A stretch of DNA of 55,520 nt, taken from assembly GCF_000513275.1 (NCBI RefSeq), contig NZ_CBVJ010000089.1, positions 1-55,520 on the forward strand, read 5' to 3'. Positions 43,698-52,972 of this stretch are shown here, piece after piece (position 1 is the stretch's first letter; each line of letters starts with the position of its first letter). The stretch is from Paenibacillus gorillae. Lineage in GTDB: Bacteria; Bacillota; Bacilli; Paenibacillales; Paenibacillaceae. The notes under the pieces were generated by a model that saw only the letters and a program-made list of their open reading frames with translations, was not told the origin of the DNA and searched no databases. The position numbers were made by a program, and so were the translations under genes.

Positions 43698-44228
43698 TCA
43701 CGATTCAACGTAAGCTTGAGGCAGCGGTTTTCCCGCTTCCACCGCCCGATTTATATCGTTCAACCAAGCCTGCGAAAGCTTGCCGGAGCCTTTGCGCAGC
43801 ACCTGGACCGTGACCGTTTTTTTCCCCCACTCCGCATACACCTCTTTTACCGTCTCAAAGTAAAGATCGAGCCGATGCCCCTTGATGGCGGAGCCTGTAT
43901 CGGCTACAACGCCGTAGCCATATCCGGGTATATAGAGCAGCGTTCCGATCGGGAACAGCTTTGTATCGGCGGCAACCGTCGACACTTGACCCCGATGAAC
44001 CTTTACGCCTGAGTACGTAATGCCGTATTGCGGATGGCCGGGTTTTTTGCCGGTAGATTCGACACCAGCCGTGTAGCCTGTCGCCACCACCTTCACGGAA
44101 GCAACCGCCTGCTCCTTATCCTCTTGCGAATAGGCTGGCGGTGCAAATGCGAGCGTTCCGAAGGCGATGAGCATTATAATCATCATCCGTATCGTCTGAT
44201 TCAATAACAAAAAAAAGCTTGTAACCAT
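43698..44228 (-). CDS. 3D-domain protein (RlpA/YuiC-like)
   Basis: Secreted or membrane-attached double-psi beta-barrel protein with the 3D motif (three Asp): [18 protein letters not shown] near residue 135. Residues 18-34 are a hydrophobic signal helix ([16 protein letters not shown]) followed by a likely cleavage site (YSQ). The family includes lytic enzymes and Bacillus YuiC/YocH; peptidoglycan cleavage is inferred. ATG 44228 has GAGGAGG nine bases upstream, but that site and the ATG lie in a strong terminator hairpin (44214-44277), so expression may depend on it. If the hairpin is only the thrS terminator, the true start could be an internal ATG (44189). Precedes the Asn-rich peptide gene. 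Confidence 0.8.
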   Translation of the reverse strand: MVTSFFLLLNQTIRMMIIMLIAFGTLAFAPPAYSQEDKEQAVASVKVVATGYTAGVESTGKKPGHPQYGITYSGVKVHRGQVSTVAADTKLFPIGTLLYIPGYGYGVVADTGSAIKGHRLDLYFETVKEVYAEWGKKTVTVQVLRKGSGKLSQAWLNDINRAVEAGKPLPQAYVES

Positions 44229-44277
44229 TTGGGCAGCTTCCTCCTCAGAAGAAGATTTCCCTAATGGCACAAGCTTT
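44214..44277 (-). terminator. Strong hairpin with T-run overlapping the 3D gene start
   Basis: On the minus strand AAAGCTTGT-G-CCATT-A-GGG pairs with CCC-A-AATGG-TT-ACAAGCTTT; the loop carries GAGGAGG, the right arm carries the ATG of the 3D gene, and eight T follow inside its codons 4-6. It stands 31 bp after the thrS stop and would end thrS transcription. Confidence 0.8.
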
Positions 44278-44307
44278 ATTCGGTATTTAACCTTTTTGAC
44301 GTCTTAA

Positions 44308-46245
44308 TTAGATCGTCTTAGAATTGATCTCGCCTTGCAGCAGCTCAATCAGCTCAGCAATTGGCTTGGCGCCGATATCGCCTTCACCGCGCTTACGAAT
44401 CGATACGGAGCCGGATTGCGCCTCATTGTCGCCGACAACGAGCATATACGGAATTTTCTCCAGCTGCGCTTCACGGATCTTATAGCCCAGCTTCTCGTTG
44501 CGCAGGTCGCTTTCAACGCGAACGCCGGCGTTGCGCAATTGCTCTTCCACATCACGGGCATAAGCCTCGTATGCAGTCGATACCGGAATGATCTTCGCTT
44601 GAACCGGCGACAGCCACAGCGGCAATGCGCCTGCAAAGTTTTCCAGCAGGAAGGCAGTCATCCGTTCCATCGTACTGATGATCCCGCGGTGGATAACGAC
44701 CGGACGGTGTTTTTTGCCGTCATCGCCGATGTATTCCAGCTCGAATCGCTCAGGCAGCAGGAAGTCCAACTGTGCAGTCGACAGCGTCTCTTCTTTGCCA
44801 AGTGCTGTCTTGATCTGAACGTCCAGCTTCGGACCGTAGAACGCTGCTTCGCCTTCCGCTTCGAAGAACGGCAGACCCAGCTCCTCTACAACCTCGCGAA
44901 GCATGCGCTGGGACGTTTCCCACATTTCATCGTTTTGGAAGTATTTCTCTGTATCCTGCGGATCACGGTAGGAAAGACGGAAACGGTAATCTTTAATACC
45001 AAAGTCTTCGTATACTTTGCGGATAAGGTTCACGACACGCGCAAACTCTTCCTTGATTTGATCCGGTCGGCAGAAAATATGCGCGTCATTCAGCGTCATC
45101 GCGCGTACGCGGTGGAGGCCTGTCAGCGCACCTGACATCTCATAGCGGTGCATCGTGCCCATCTCAGCAATCCGGACCGGCAGGTCACGGTAGCTTCTCA
45201 TATCGCTTTTGAACACCATCATATGGTGAGGGCAGTTCATCGGGCGGAGTACCAGTTCTTCATTATCTAGCGCCATTGGCGGGAACATATCCTCGCTATA
45301 GTGCTCCCAGTGGCCGGAAATTTTATAAAGCTCTACATTCGCCAATACCGGCGTGTAGACATGCTCATAGCCCAGACGCTCTTCCAGGTCCACGATATAG
45401 CGCTCCAGTGTGCGGCGAACCTTCGCACCATTCGGCAGCCACAGCGGAAGGCCTTGGCCGACCTCGCGGGAGAACGTGAACATTTTCAACTCTTTGCCCA
45501 GCTTGCGGTGATCGCGTTTTTTCGCTTCCTCCAGGAAATGAAGATGCTCGTCCAGCTGTGCTTTTTTCGCAAAAGCAGTACCATAAATACGCTGCAGCAT
45601 TTTGTTCTTGGAATCGCCGCGCCAGTATGCGCCCGCAACACTCAGCAGCTTGAACGATTTAATACGGCCTGTAGACGGCAAGTGCGGTCCGCGGCACAGG
45701 TCGAAAAATTCGCCTTGATCATAAATTGTAAGCTCAGTATCAACCGGCAAATCGCGAATCAGCTCAAGCTTCAGGTTATCGCCGATATCAGTGAAGATAG
45801 CGATCGCTTCATCGCGGCTCACAACGCGGCGGCGGATATCCAGATTTTGCTGGACGATGCGTTCCATTTCCTTCTCCAGCTTCGTCAAATCCTCAGGCGT
45901 CAACGAATGCTCCATATCAATATCATAATAGAAGCCGTCTTCAATAACCGGACCAATGCCCAGTTTAACGTCGGCGTCGCTGTAAAGCCGTTTAATCGCT
46001 TGAGCCAGCAAATGTGCAGTACTATGGCGGTAAACCTCAAGGCCGTCCGCTGATTCAACGGTAACGATCTCAACTGCGGCATTCTCCTCAATTGGCGTAT
46101 ATACGTCCACAACTTTGCCGTTCAGCTTACCGGCAATTGCGTTTTTGCGAAGTCCGGGGCTGATAGAGCCTGCAACCTCTTCGATCGTCGTTCCTGCGGC
46201 GTACTCACGAACGGCGCCGTCTGGGAAAGTAACTTGAACAGACAT
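44308..46245 (-). CDS. thrS: Threonyl-tRNA synthetase
   Basis: Class II synthetase charging tRNA-Thr; 645 residues. N-terminal TGS domain (1-60), second editing domain (about 61-225; [14 protein letters not shown]), catalytic core with motif 1, zinc ligands in [12 protein letters not shown], motif 2 ([16 protein letters not shown]), motif 3 region with [13 protein letters not shown], and a C-terminal anticodon-binding domain ([21 protein letters not shown]). ATG 46245 is preferred: AAAGG is nine bases upstream; the in-frame ATG at 46254 is too close. It is preceded by a threonine T-box leader and promoter and followed by the hairpin at 44214. Confidence 0.97.
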   Translation of the reverse strand: MSVQVTFPDGAVREYAAGTTIEEVAGSISPGLRKNAIAGKLNGKVVDVYTPIEENAAVEIVTVESADGLEVYRHSTAHLLAQAIKRLYSDADVKLGIGPVIEDGFYYDIDMEHSLTPEDLTKLEKEMERIVQQNLDIRRRVVSRDEAIAIFTDIGDNLKLELIRDLPVDTELTIYDQGEFFDLCRGPHLPSTGRIKSFKLLSVAGAYWRGDSKNKMLQRIYGTAFAKKAQLDEHLHFLEEAKKRDHRKLGKELKMFTFSREVGQGLPLWLPNGAKVRRTLERYIVDLEERLGYEHVYTPVLANVELYKISGHWEHYSEDMFPPMALDNEELVLRPMNCPHHMMVFKSDMRSYRDLPVRIAEMGTMHRYEMSGALTGLHRVRAMTLNDAHIFCRPDQIKEEFARVVNLIRKVYEDFGIKDYRFRLSYRDPQDTEKYFQNDEMWETSQRMLREVVEELGLPFFEAEGEAAFYGPKLDVQIKTALGKEETLSTAQLDFLLPERFELEYIGDDGKKHRPVVIHRGIISTMERMTAFLLENFAGALPLWLSPVQAKIIPVSTAYEAYARDVEEQLRNAGVRVESDLRNEKLGYKIREAQLEKIPYMLVVGDNEAQSGSVSIRKRGEGDIGAKPIAELIELLQGEINSKTI

Positions 46246-46313
46246 GTTATTCATCCTTTTCTGATCATAAATTTAGCTGGCAGGAGAGCCTGCGTTCAGC
46301 GTTCAATGAACGC

Positions 46314-46613
46314 AAAAAAAGCACGCATCCCGCAAAGGGACGAGTGCTTCTATACCCGTGGTTCCACCCTACTTCGACTGCGACCGCTTCTTAACAAGCC
46401 AACCGCTGTCCTTGTATGCTCTGGTAACGGAGAGAATCCGGTACGGCTTACAGACGGTTTCCCGCTTTCAACCGCACAGCTACAAAGGGGTACATCTGCT
46501 CCTGCCTGAAGGAAATTTCAGCCTTGTTTCCTCTCTCTGAACGGGCATTAATGAGACAAATGCATATCTTCGTCATTGCTGTTTGCATTTCAATGCTTAT
46601 GTCCCATATTATA
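46314..46613 (-). ncRNA. T-box leader of thrS
   Basis: Minus-strand leader starting near 46601 with stem I marks (AGAGAGAGG and GCTGAAATTTCC near 46515-46535), specifier-loop codon ACC for threonine near 46489, the T-box sequence AGGGTGGAACCACGGG (46355-46372) and a terminator stem (GCACTCGTCCC, loop, GGGATGCGTGC, seven T at 46314-46320). The promoter (TTGACC, 17 bp, TATAAT) is at 46608-46636. Confidence 0.92.
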
Positions 46614-46636
46614 GTCCTCAATGACTTCCCGGTCAA
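46608..46636 (-). promoter_or_regulatory. thrS promoter
   Basis: Minus strand TTGACC (46631-46636), 17-bp spacer, TATAAT (46608-46613), directly ahead of the T-box leader. Confidence 0.8.
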
Positions 46637-46672
46637 TAGTCATATGGAATATATTGGACTTTTTTCAATCCA

Positions 46673-47617
46673 TTAAGGCTGAATTCCGTCATTAATCGTC
46701 TCAAACGATGGGCTGCATGCGCTGCATTGCGTACAGACCGACACCCTGTTGTCGAAAATCGTCTCGATCGTACGAATGACCTGCATGTCGGGCTGCCTCG
46801 TATGAACCATGATGCTTTTCGGCGATACGGCAATTAAGGAGCTGATGACCATATCCTCGATGTTCATCTCCGTCTCCAGCATTTCTGCGACCATCCGATC
46901 CGAATGAGGCTTAGGCTCAAACAGCTGAAACTTGTCATTGTACATGACAAATTCATGATTGCCTTTATGGACAAGATGAACGATCGGCACCTTCGACTCC
47001 TGCAGACCGACAAAATATTTGAGCAGCGAAATAAACTCCTGGTACTGTTTATCCAGTACATATTCATCCAACGCATATTCGACAATTTCAGCCAGCTCCT
47101 TGCGATAATGCTGAAGCCTGAATGTCGTTAGGCCTGTGAGATCCAGCCATGTATTCTCCTGCAGGAAAAGCTCGATCTCATCTGCGACCTTTGTTTTTCG
47201 CCGCTGCCGGTCAGCATCAAGAAACTTTGTCCCGAGTCCATCCCATTCTTTTCCATGCAGCAGCTCATGGCAATACTTCTCAATCATCGGCGCATCTACC
47301 GCATAATTGCCCTTATATTGGCGGCGGATCGTGACAGCCAATATTTGCGGCTCCATGCGGGCTACGATAAACTCGGCAATCGCTCTGGAGGCCGACAGAT
47401 ATACCGATTGACTATGTTCGGCAAGCTGAAAATGGGGCAAGAGCGCATGACAGCTTACATGGGGCTCTCCATTCTTCAAAAGCTTGAATTGAATCAACGG
47501 TTCATTCGTTTTTGCTTCGATATGTAAATCGTTGGCGGCATAATCATTCATCAGCTGTGCCAGCCCGGATGCTTCATGTTCCAGTGCGGAAGGCAGTGTT
47601 ACGGTAAACAGCTCCAT
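46673..47617 (-). CDS. ytxC: YtxC-like sporulation protein
   Basis: 314 residues of the YtxC family, sporulation-associated and next to thrS in B. subtilis as here. Family features: AKTNEPLIQFKLLKNGEP, FLQENTWLDLTGLTTFRLQHYRKELAEIVEYALDEYVLDKQYQEFISLLKYFV and a C-terminal RVSVCTQCSACSP with three regularly spaced Cys (CxxCxxC), a possible metal site. ATG 47617. Followed by the thrS promoter, so not in its operon. Confidence 0.85.
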   Translation of the reverse strand: MELFTVTLPSALEHEASGLAQLMNDYAANDLHIEAKTNEPLIQFKLLKNGEPHVSCHALLPHFQLAEHSQSVYLSASRAIAEFIVARMEPQILAVTIRRQYKGNYAVDAPMIEKYCHELLHGKEWDGLGTKFLDADRQRRKTKVADEIELFLQENTWLDLTGLTTFRLQHYRKELAEIVEYALDEYVLDKQYQEFISLLKYFVGLQESKVPIVHLVHKGNHEFVMYNDKFQLFEPKPHSDRMVAEMLETEMNIEDMVISSLIAVSPKSIMVHTRQPDMQVIRTIETIFDNRVSVCTQCSACSPSFETINDGIQP

Positions 47618-47862
47618 GAGCTCACCCCTTTCATTCCCCTTCTTAAGTATATGGCCCTAGGCTGGGGGATATACGATGAAGAGTTTGGGAAGTGAAGGGG
47701 GGGTTACCCTTTATTTTTGGCGTAAAATAAAGTCAGCCTTGATCGGGAAAATTGCTTCTTCAATTATTTAAGCTTTGCTCATTTGAAGGAACAATCTGTT
47801 CGAAACGTATCATTCATGTATTATCCGATTAGGCTGGAAGTTTTCAATTCAATGTAATTAGA

Positions 47863-49077
47863 CTACCCTAGTAATTTTAATACATTTTGGGGGGAGGCAT
47901 TCGCTTGAACGAGAATTGCCTGTCCCGCATCAGCCAATAATTGTAATTTGGTTAACGCCATCATTTCTTTAGCCATGTCCGCATCCCTAATTCTTGATTC
48001 TGCAGACGTTAGATTCTCTGCATAATTCGAAGCATTTTTCTGGGTATGCTCTAAGCGATTTTGATAGGCTCCTAGTTTAGCACGTCCTGTTGAAACTTGA
48101 TTTATCGAATTTTGCAACGATGACATAGCACTTGAAGAACCTGCTATTGTGGAAATATCTAAGTTATTTATTCCTATAGCCATGCTGGTCATGTTTGGCA
48201 TATCTAGACTTAGCGTGTCACCAGTACGTTCTCCTGTTTGAATAACTATACCTTCTTGAGCCGTTTCAGATGTTGTAAATTGAAACTTTAAAGTATCGTT
48301 GCTGTTCCCGATATCGCCAATATAAATGAAATCACTCTCATTTATATATTGGGTGAACTTATACACATAGTTATCATTCACATCACCCTGAAAAAATAGG
48401 TTTGGGCTACCTCCTCCTAGAAAGAAACCATCCCCTGATATACATTTAAGCAATAAATTATCATTATCATATGCGAGCACAAATTTGCTCGCTACCCTCT
48501 GCGTATCACTGTCTCCAACTGCTCCTGATTTTACTTTATTGAATGCACTTATTATATTATTTAATGTTTCTGAAACATTGTTTCCTGCTTTAGAAGTTAT
48601 AGTAATTAGTTTATAGTTCTGTGGAGTATCCGTGGATATTGCTTTCACATATCCTGATGACCCTCCATTTAAAAGCTTAATTCCATTAAATTGTGTATTT
48701 TCTGCAATATTATCAATACCGCTCTGTAACTGTGAAAACTCAAATTGAATATTTGCCCGGTCCTTATCGCTATATGTACCATTTGCCGTCTGCACAGCTA
48801 ACTCATTCATTCTTTGCAGCATAGCATGTATTTCCTGCATCGCACCTTCAGCTGTTTGAATCAGAGATATTCCATCTTGTATATTTCTTGAGGCTTGCTC
48901 TAATCCACGAATTTGACCTCGCATTTTTTCAGAAATCGCTAAACCAGCGGCATCATCCGCAGCACGATTAATACGAAGACCAGAAGACAGTTTTTCCATT
49001 GTTTTGGATTTGTATTGATTTGTTGTTCGTAATTTATTAGAAACGTTTAACGCTGATATATTCGATATGATTCCCAT
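47863..49077 (-). CDS. hag: Flagellin
   Basis: 404 residues, structural protein of the flagellar filament. N-terminal D0/D1 (NVSNKLRTTNQYKSKTMEKLSSGLRINRAADDAAGLAISEKMRGQIRGLEQASRNIQDGISLIQTAEGAM) and C-terminal D1/D0 (SAMSSLQNSINQVSTGRAKLGAYQNRLEHTQKNASNYAENLTSAESRIRDADMAKEMM ending KLLG) are complete. The central region (about 140-300) is AT-rich, Asn/Ser/Asp-rich and unlike known domains. ATG 49077 has GTGAGG upstream and a sigma-D promoter precedes it. It stands alone, no chaperone (FliS) or FliD gene nearby. Confidence 0.95.
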   Translation of the reverse strand: MGIISNISALNVSNKLRTTNQYKSKTMEKLSSGLRINRAADDAAGLAISEKMRGQIRGLEQASRNIQDGISLIQTAEGAMQEIHAMLQRMNELAVQTANGTYSDKDRANIQFEFSQLQSGIDNIAENTQFNGIKLLNGGSSGYVKAISTDTPQNYKLITITSKAGNNVSETLNNIISAFNKVKSGAVGDSDTQRVASKFVLAYDNDNLLLKCISGDGFFLGGGSPNLFFQGDVNDNYVYKFTQYINESDFIYIGDIGNSNDTLKFQFTTSETAQEGIVIQTGERTGDTLSLDMPNMTSMAIGINNLDISTIAGSSSAMSSLQNSINQVSTGRAKLGAYQNRLEHTQKNASNYAENLTSAESRIRDADMAKEMMALTKLQLLADAGQAILVQANASPQNVLKLLG

Positions 49078-49116
49078 GACTTACCTCACTAGTAGTATAG
49101 TCCCACTCATACATTA

Positions 49117-49143
49117 TTATCGGCATATACTGGGAAATAATTA
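49117..49143 (-). promoter_or_regulatory. Sigma-D (flagellar) promoter of flagellin
   Basis: Minus strand TAAT (49140-49143), 15-bp spacer, GCCGATAA (49117-49124): an exact sigma-D -10 and a -35 with one mismatch to TAAA. About 40 bp before the start codon. Confidence 0.85.
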
Positions 49144-49221
49144 ATGTTAATAAAATAATTTAAATATCTGACCGGAATCATCTATTATACAAATAAGCCC
49201 AAAATTATCTCCGTCAGATAA

Positions 49222-49275
49222 TAAAAAAAAGCTTGTTCATATTAATCCCTTTAATTGGACTAATGATGAACAAGC
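49222..49275 (-). terminator. Terminator of mqnC
   Basis: GCTTGTTCAT (49231-49240) pairs with ATGAACAAGC (49266-49275), with inner ATTAAT/ATTGGACTAAT pairs; minus strand continues in eight T. Confidence 0.85.
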
Positions 49276-49309
49276 GTAGTAATCATAACTAGCAGATAAC
49301 AATGTAAGA

Positions 49310-50446
49310 TTAGTTCTGCATAATAAAATCATTTTCAGCCTTCTCCGACTCGGAGTAGACCTTCAAAGTGTTATATTTCGTATCGCGCTGCGCCGGCGTT
49401 TTACCAGCCTCGCGGATTAATTGAAGAATAAGTTCAATATTAACTTTATGAGTCGTGCCCGCTGCCGATACGACGTTCTCTTCGATCATCGTGCTGCCGA
49501 AATCGTTACAGCCGTAGGAAAGCGACAATTTGCCCATTTCCGGCCCCATCGTTACCCATGAAGATTGGAAGTTATCGATATTATCCAGCATGATGCGGCT
49601 TACTGCGACGACTTTCAAATATTCCTCGGGCTTCGCTTTCTCCCGCTTCATATTCGTGTTGTCCGGCTGGAACGGCCAAGAAATAAAGGCCAGGAATCCT
49701 GTCGAATCATAGCCGTTGGCAATGCACTCGTCTTGTGCGTCGCGGATGCGCAGCAAATGCAGCGCTCTCTCTTCCATCGTTTCGCCAAAGCCGTAAACCA
49801 TCGTAGCCGTTGTATTCATGCCGTGACGGTGTGCGGACTTCATCACGTCCATCCAGTCCGTCCATGAGCCCTTCATCCGGCTAATTTTACGACGGGTGCG
49901 ATCGTCAAGAATTTCCGCTCCGCCCCCAGGCAGAGAATCAAGTCCGGCTTCATGAAGCTGACGGATCACCTCATCCAGTGACAGCCCCTCAGATACGTCT
50001 TTCATCTTCTGAATTTCTGCTGGAGAGAATGAATGCATCGTAATATCAGGGAAATTCGTTTTGATTTTACGAAGCAGATCCGTGTAATAAGTGAAAGGCA
50101 AATCCGGATTCGTACCGCCCTGCATCAAAATTTCGGTACCGCCAACGTCGATTGTTTCTTGAATTTTGTTCAAAATCGTCTCGTCTGAAAGCACGTAGCC
50201 TTCCTTGGAGCCCGGCGCACGGTAAAATGCGCAAAACCGGCAATAAACATCACAAACATTTGTATAATTGACGTTGCGTCCTACAACGAAGGTCGTAACC
50301 GGATCAGGATGTCTTCTCAGCATGAGCTGGTTGGCGACATGCCCCATCTTTTCAATTTCATCGGATTCAAACAGAATAACGCATTCTTCTAAGCTTATAC
50401 GTTCGCCATTCAGCGCTTTATCTAAAATATAGTCAATCGTTGCCAC
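49310..50446 (-). CDS. mqnC: Cyclic dehypoxanthinyl futalosine synthase (MqnC)
   Basis: Radical SAM enzyme of the futalosine route to menaquinone. 378 residues with CDVYCRFC (Cys65, Cys69, Cys72, CxxxCxxC) binding the [4Fe-4S] cluster, GGTEILMQGGTNPDLPF, HSFSPAEI, LPGGGAEILDD and ISWPFQPDNTN motifs. ATG 50446, AGGAGG upstream. It is a single-gene unit; mqnA, mqnE, mqnB and mqnD are not in the window. The related CofH is excluded on length and the MqnC-specific motifs, though not conclusively. Confidence 0.88.
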   Translation of the reverse strand: MATIDYILDKALNGERISLEECVILFESDEIEKMGHVANQLMLRRHPDPVTTFVVGRNVNYTNVCDVYCRFCAFYRAPGSKEGYVLSDETILNKIQETIDVGGTEILMQGGTNPDLPFTYYTDLLRKIKTNFPDITMHSFSPAEIQKMKDVSEGLSLDEVIRQLHEAGLDSLPGGGAEILDDRTRRKISRMKGSWTDWMDVMKSAHRHGMNTTATMVYGFGETMEERALHLLRIRDAQDECIANGYDSTGFLAFISWPFQPDNTNMKREKAKPEEYLKVVAVSRIMLDNIDNFQSSWVTMGPEMGKLSLSYGCNDFGSTMIEENVVSAAGTTHKVNIELILQLIREAGKTPAQRDTKYNTLKVYSESEKAENDFIMQN

Positions 50447-50559
50447 TACGCAACACCTCCTAATTAACCGTTCATTACATGCTACAATTTCATCCTAACA
50501 TAATTCCTACTAGTCTGACACCCCTGTGAATGTGGCAATTAAACGAACGCATTCTCAGC

Positions 50560-50601
50560 AAAAAAGGAGTATAGCTGCCCTGTACAAGGAAGCTATACTC
50601 C
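50560..50601 (-). terminator. Terminator of the met operon
   Basis: GGAGTATAGCT (50566-50576) pairs with AGCTATACTCC (50591-50601), 14-base loop; minus strand ends CTTTTTTGC. 9 bp after the metC stop. Confidence 0.92.
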
Positions 50602-50609
50602 ACTATTTA

Positions 50610-51782
50610 TTATGCGCGCAATGCCGCATCCAGATCAGCAATGAGATCCTCTACATCCTCAAGACCAACGGAATAGCGGAGAGTGCCATCTGTAATTCCG
50701 CGCTGAAGACGTACTTCCCGCGGCATTGCCGCATGCGACATCATCGCAGGATAAGACAGGATGCTCTCTACCGCGCCAAGGCTGACCGCTACGAGCGGAA
50801 GCTCAACGCGGTTCAGCAGTGCTTTGGCAAGGTCGCCGCTGCCAACGTCGAACGAGACAACCGCGCCATACCCTGCCGATTGACGTTCATGAATCTCACG
50901 TCCCGGGTGATCTGGCAGACCCGGATAATAGACACGCTCAACATTCGGATGGTTCGAGAGCCATTCCGCCAGTCTCCGGGCGCTGCGTTCGCTTTGCTCC
51001 ATCCGTGCCTGCAGCGTCTTCATGCCGCGCATCAGCAGCCAGCATTCGTGGGCGCTCAATACGGAGCCGAGGCCATTCTGAAGTGCATAGAGCCTTTTGC
51101 CCAGCGCCTCATCCTTCGTTACAGCCAGACCAGCCAGAACATCGCTATGGCCACTTAGAAACTTCGTCGCACTGTGCAGCACGATATCAATGCCGAGCTC
51201 CAGCGGACGCTGATGATAAGGTGTCATGAACGTATTGTCGAGCAGCGACAGCAAACCATTCTCCTTAGCCCAATCAGCTACGAGCTTGATGTCGGTAATT
51301 TTCAGCGTCGGATTGGAAGGCGTCTCAATAAATACCGCTTTTGTGTTTGGCTTGATTGCAGCTTTTATCGCCTCGAAATCCGTCATATCGACAAAGGTCG
51401 TCTCAATGCCAAGACGGCTGAGCACCGTTGTCAGGAAACGATAAGTTCCGCCGTATACATCCTCTGTCACGATGAGATGATCGCCAGCCGAGAACAACAG
51501 GAAAGTCGTCGAAATAGCGGCCATGCCGGACGCGAAAGCAAATCCGCGTGTTCCGCCCTCAAGCAGCGCAATGTAATTCTCAAGCGCTTCGCGGGTCGGA
51601 TTGCCTGAACGGCTGTAATCATGATGCGGCGGGTTAAAGACATCGTGATGATGGAACGTTGATGCTTGGAAAATCGGCGTGCTCGAAGCGCCTGTCTGCT
51701 CATCGATTTCGGCGCCGAAGTGAAGCAGCTTTGTCGAAAAACTGCGGCTAGCGATTTTGTCCGGGTTGTTTCTGTCTGCCAT
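50610..51782 (-). CDS. metC: Cystathionine beta-lyase-like, PLP transsulfuration enzyme
   Basis: 390-residue Cys/Met-metabolism enzyme. PLP lysine Lys207 (LHSATKFLSGHSD), with YSRSGNPTREALEN, FASGMAAIS, DDVYGGTYR-type and TPSNPTLKITDI motifs. In the methionine operon it probably splits cystathionine to homocysteine, as MetC. Start ATG 51782; the GGGGAGG site overlaps the end of metI, leaving a 4-bp gap. The two paralogues are about 45% identical by eye, so the split of functions is by position and resemblance and could be reversed. Confidence 0.85.
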   Translation of the reverse strand: MADRNNPDKIASRSFSTKLLHFGAEIDEQTGASSTPIFQASTFHHHDVFNPPHHDYSRSGNPTREALENYIALLEGGTRGFAFASGMAAISTTFLLFSAGDHLIVTEDVYGGTYRFLTTVLSRLGIETTFVDMTDFEAIKAAIKPNTKAVFIETPSNPTLKITDIKLVADWAKENGLLSLLDNTFMTPYHQRPLELGIDIVLHSATKFLSGHSDVLAGLAVTKDEALGKRLYALQNGLGSVLSAHECWLLMRGMKTLQARMEQSERSARRLAEWLSNHPNVERVYYPGLPDHPGREIHERQSAGYGAVVSFDVGSGDLAKALLNRVELPLVAVSLGAVESILSYPAMMSHAAMPREVRLQRGITDGTLRYSVGLEDVEDLIADLDAALRA

Positions 51783-51786
51783 CCTG

Positions 51787-52947
51787 CTATTCCTCCCCAA
51801 TTTCCTGTTTCGCTGCGGCTAACGCCTGTTCCAAATCTCCGATCAGATCATCCACATGCTCGATGCCCACGGAGAAACGGAGAAGCCGGTCGTCAACTCC
51901 GATTTGGCGGCGAATTTCTTCCGGAATGTCCGCATGCGTCTGTACTGCCGGATACGTCATCAGTGATTCCACGCCGCCTAGGCTCTCAGCGAACGCAATG
52001 AGCTTCACATGGCGTAAAATCGGCTCTATATAACGGGCATCCTTCAAACGGAAGGAGAAAATACCGGTGTTGCCGGAGGATTGCTTGTTCTGGATATCAT
52101 AGTTCGGATGATGCGGCAGTGCCGGATAATAGACTTCTTCAACTGCAGGATGAGTCTGCAAATATTCCGAAATTTTCGTTGCATTATATTGATGACGCTC
52201 CATGCGCAAAGCGAGTGTCTTCATGCCGCGCATCAGCAGCCAGGAATCCTGCGGCCCAAGTACGGCGCCAATCGAATTATGAAGGAAAGCCATTTGTTCC
52301 GAAAGCTCTTTGCCTTTCGTTACGATAAGTCCAGCCAGCACGTCGTTGTGGCCGCCCAAATATTTGGTCGCACTATGAATAACGATGTCCGCTCCAAGCT
52401 CAATTGGACGCTGGAAGAATGGCGTCAGCAGCGTGTTGTCGACAATCGTCAGCAGCCCTTTCGCTTTTGCCCATGAGGCTACGCGCTCGATGTCAGTAAT
52501 CATCATTAACGGATTCGTTGGCGTCTCAATGAGAACAGCTTTCGTATTCGGCTGATACAGCTCGTTGATCCCATCCAAATCATTCGTGTCCACATAAGAG
52601 GCTGTTACGCCAAATCTCGACATGATCCTCTCCAGCAGACGGTATGTACCGCCATAAAGATCAAGGGAAACGATAAGATGGTCGCCTTGGCTGAACAGCG
52701 CAAAAATCGTTTGCAGCGCTGCCATGCCGGAGCTACAGGCAAAGCCTGCATCCCCGGATTCGAGCTTAGCCGCTGCTTCTTCCAGAACGGAACGCGTCGG
52801 GCTTTTCGTACGTGCATAGTCAAAACCGGTGCTTTGTCCCAGCTGCGGATGACGAAAAGCTGTGGATTGGTAAATAGGGAAGCTTACCGCTCCCGTAACT
52901 GGCTCCTTAATGGAACCGATCTGCGCCAAATGACTTTCGATTTTCAT
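51787..52947 (-). CDS. metI: Cystathionine gamma-synthase / O-acetylhomoserine thiolyase (MetI-like)
   Basis: 386 residues. PLP lysine Lys195 (IHSATKYLGGHND), motifs FDYARTKSPTRSVLEEA, SSGMAALQTIF, LDLYGGTYRLLE and ETPTNPLM. B. subtilis MetI has this resemblance and uses acetylhomoserine with cysteine or sulfide, matching the acetyl-type MetA encoded upstream. ATG 52947 with AAGGAG upstream, 25 bp after the metA stop. Second gene of metA-metI-metC, downstream of a SAM riboswitch. Confidence 0.88.
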   Translation of the reverse strand: MKIESHLAQIGSIKEPVTGAVSFPIYQSTAFRHPQLGQSTGFDYARTKSPTRSVLEEAAAKLESGDAGFACSSGMAALQTIFALFSQGDHLIVSLDLYGGTYRLLERIMSRFGVTASYVDTNDLDGINELYQPNTKAVLIETPTNPLMMITDIERVASWAKAKGLLTIVDNTLLTPFFQRPIELGADIVIHSATKYLGGHNDVLAGLIVTKGKELSEQMAFLHNSIGAVLGPQDSWLLMRGMKTLALRMERHQYNATKISEYLQTHPAVEEVYYPALPHHPNYDIQNKQSSGNTGIFSFRLKDARYIEPILRHVKLIAFAESLGGVESLMTYPAVQTHADIPEEIRRQIGVDDRLLRFSVGIEHVDDLIGDLEQALAAAKQEIGEE

Positions 52948-52972
52948 AATTCGATACGCTCCTTCGTCTCTC

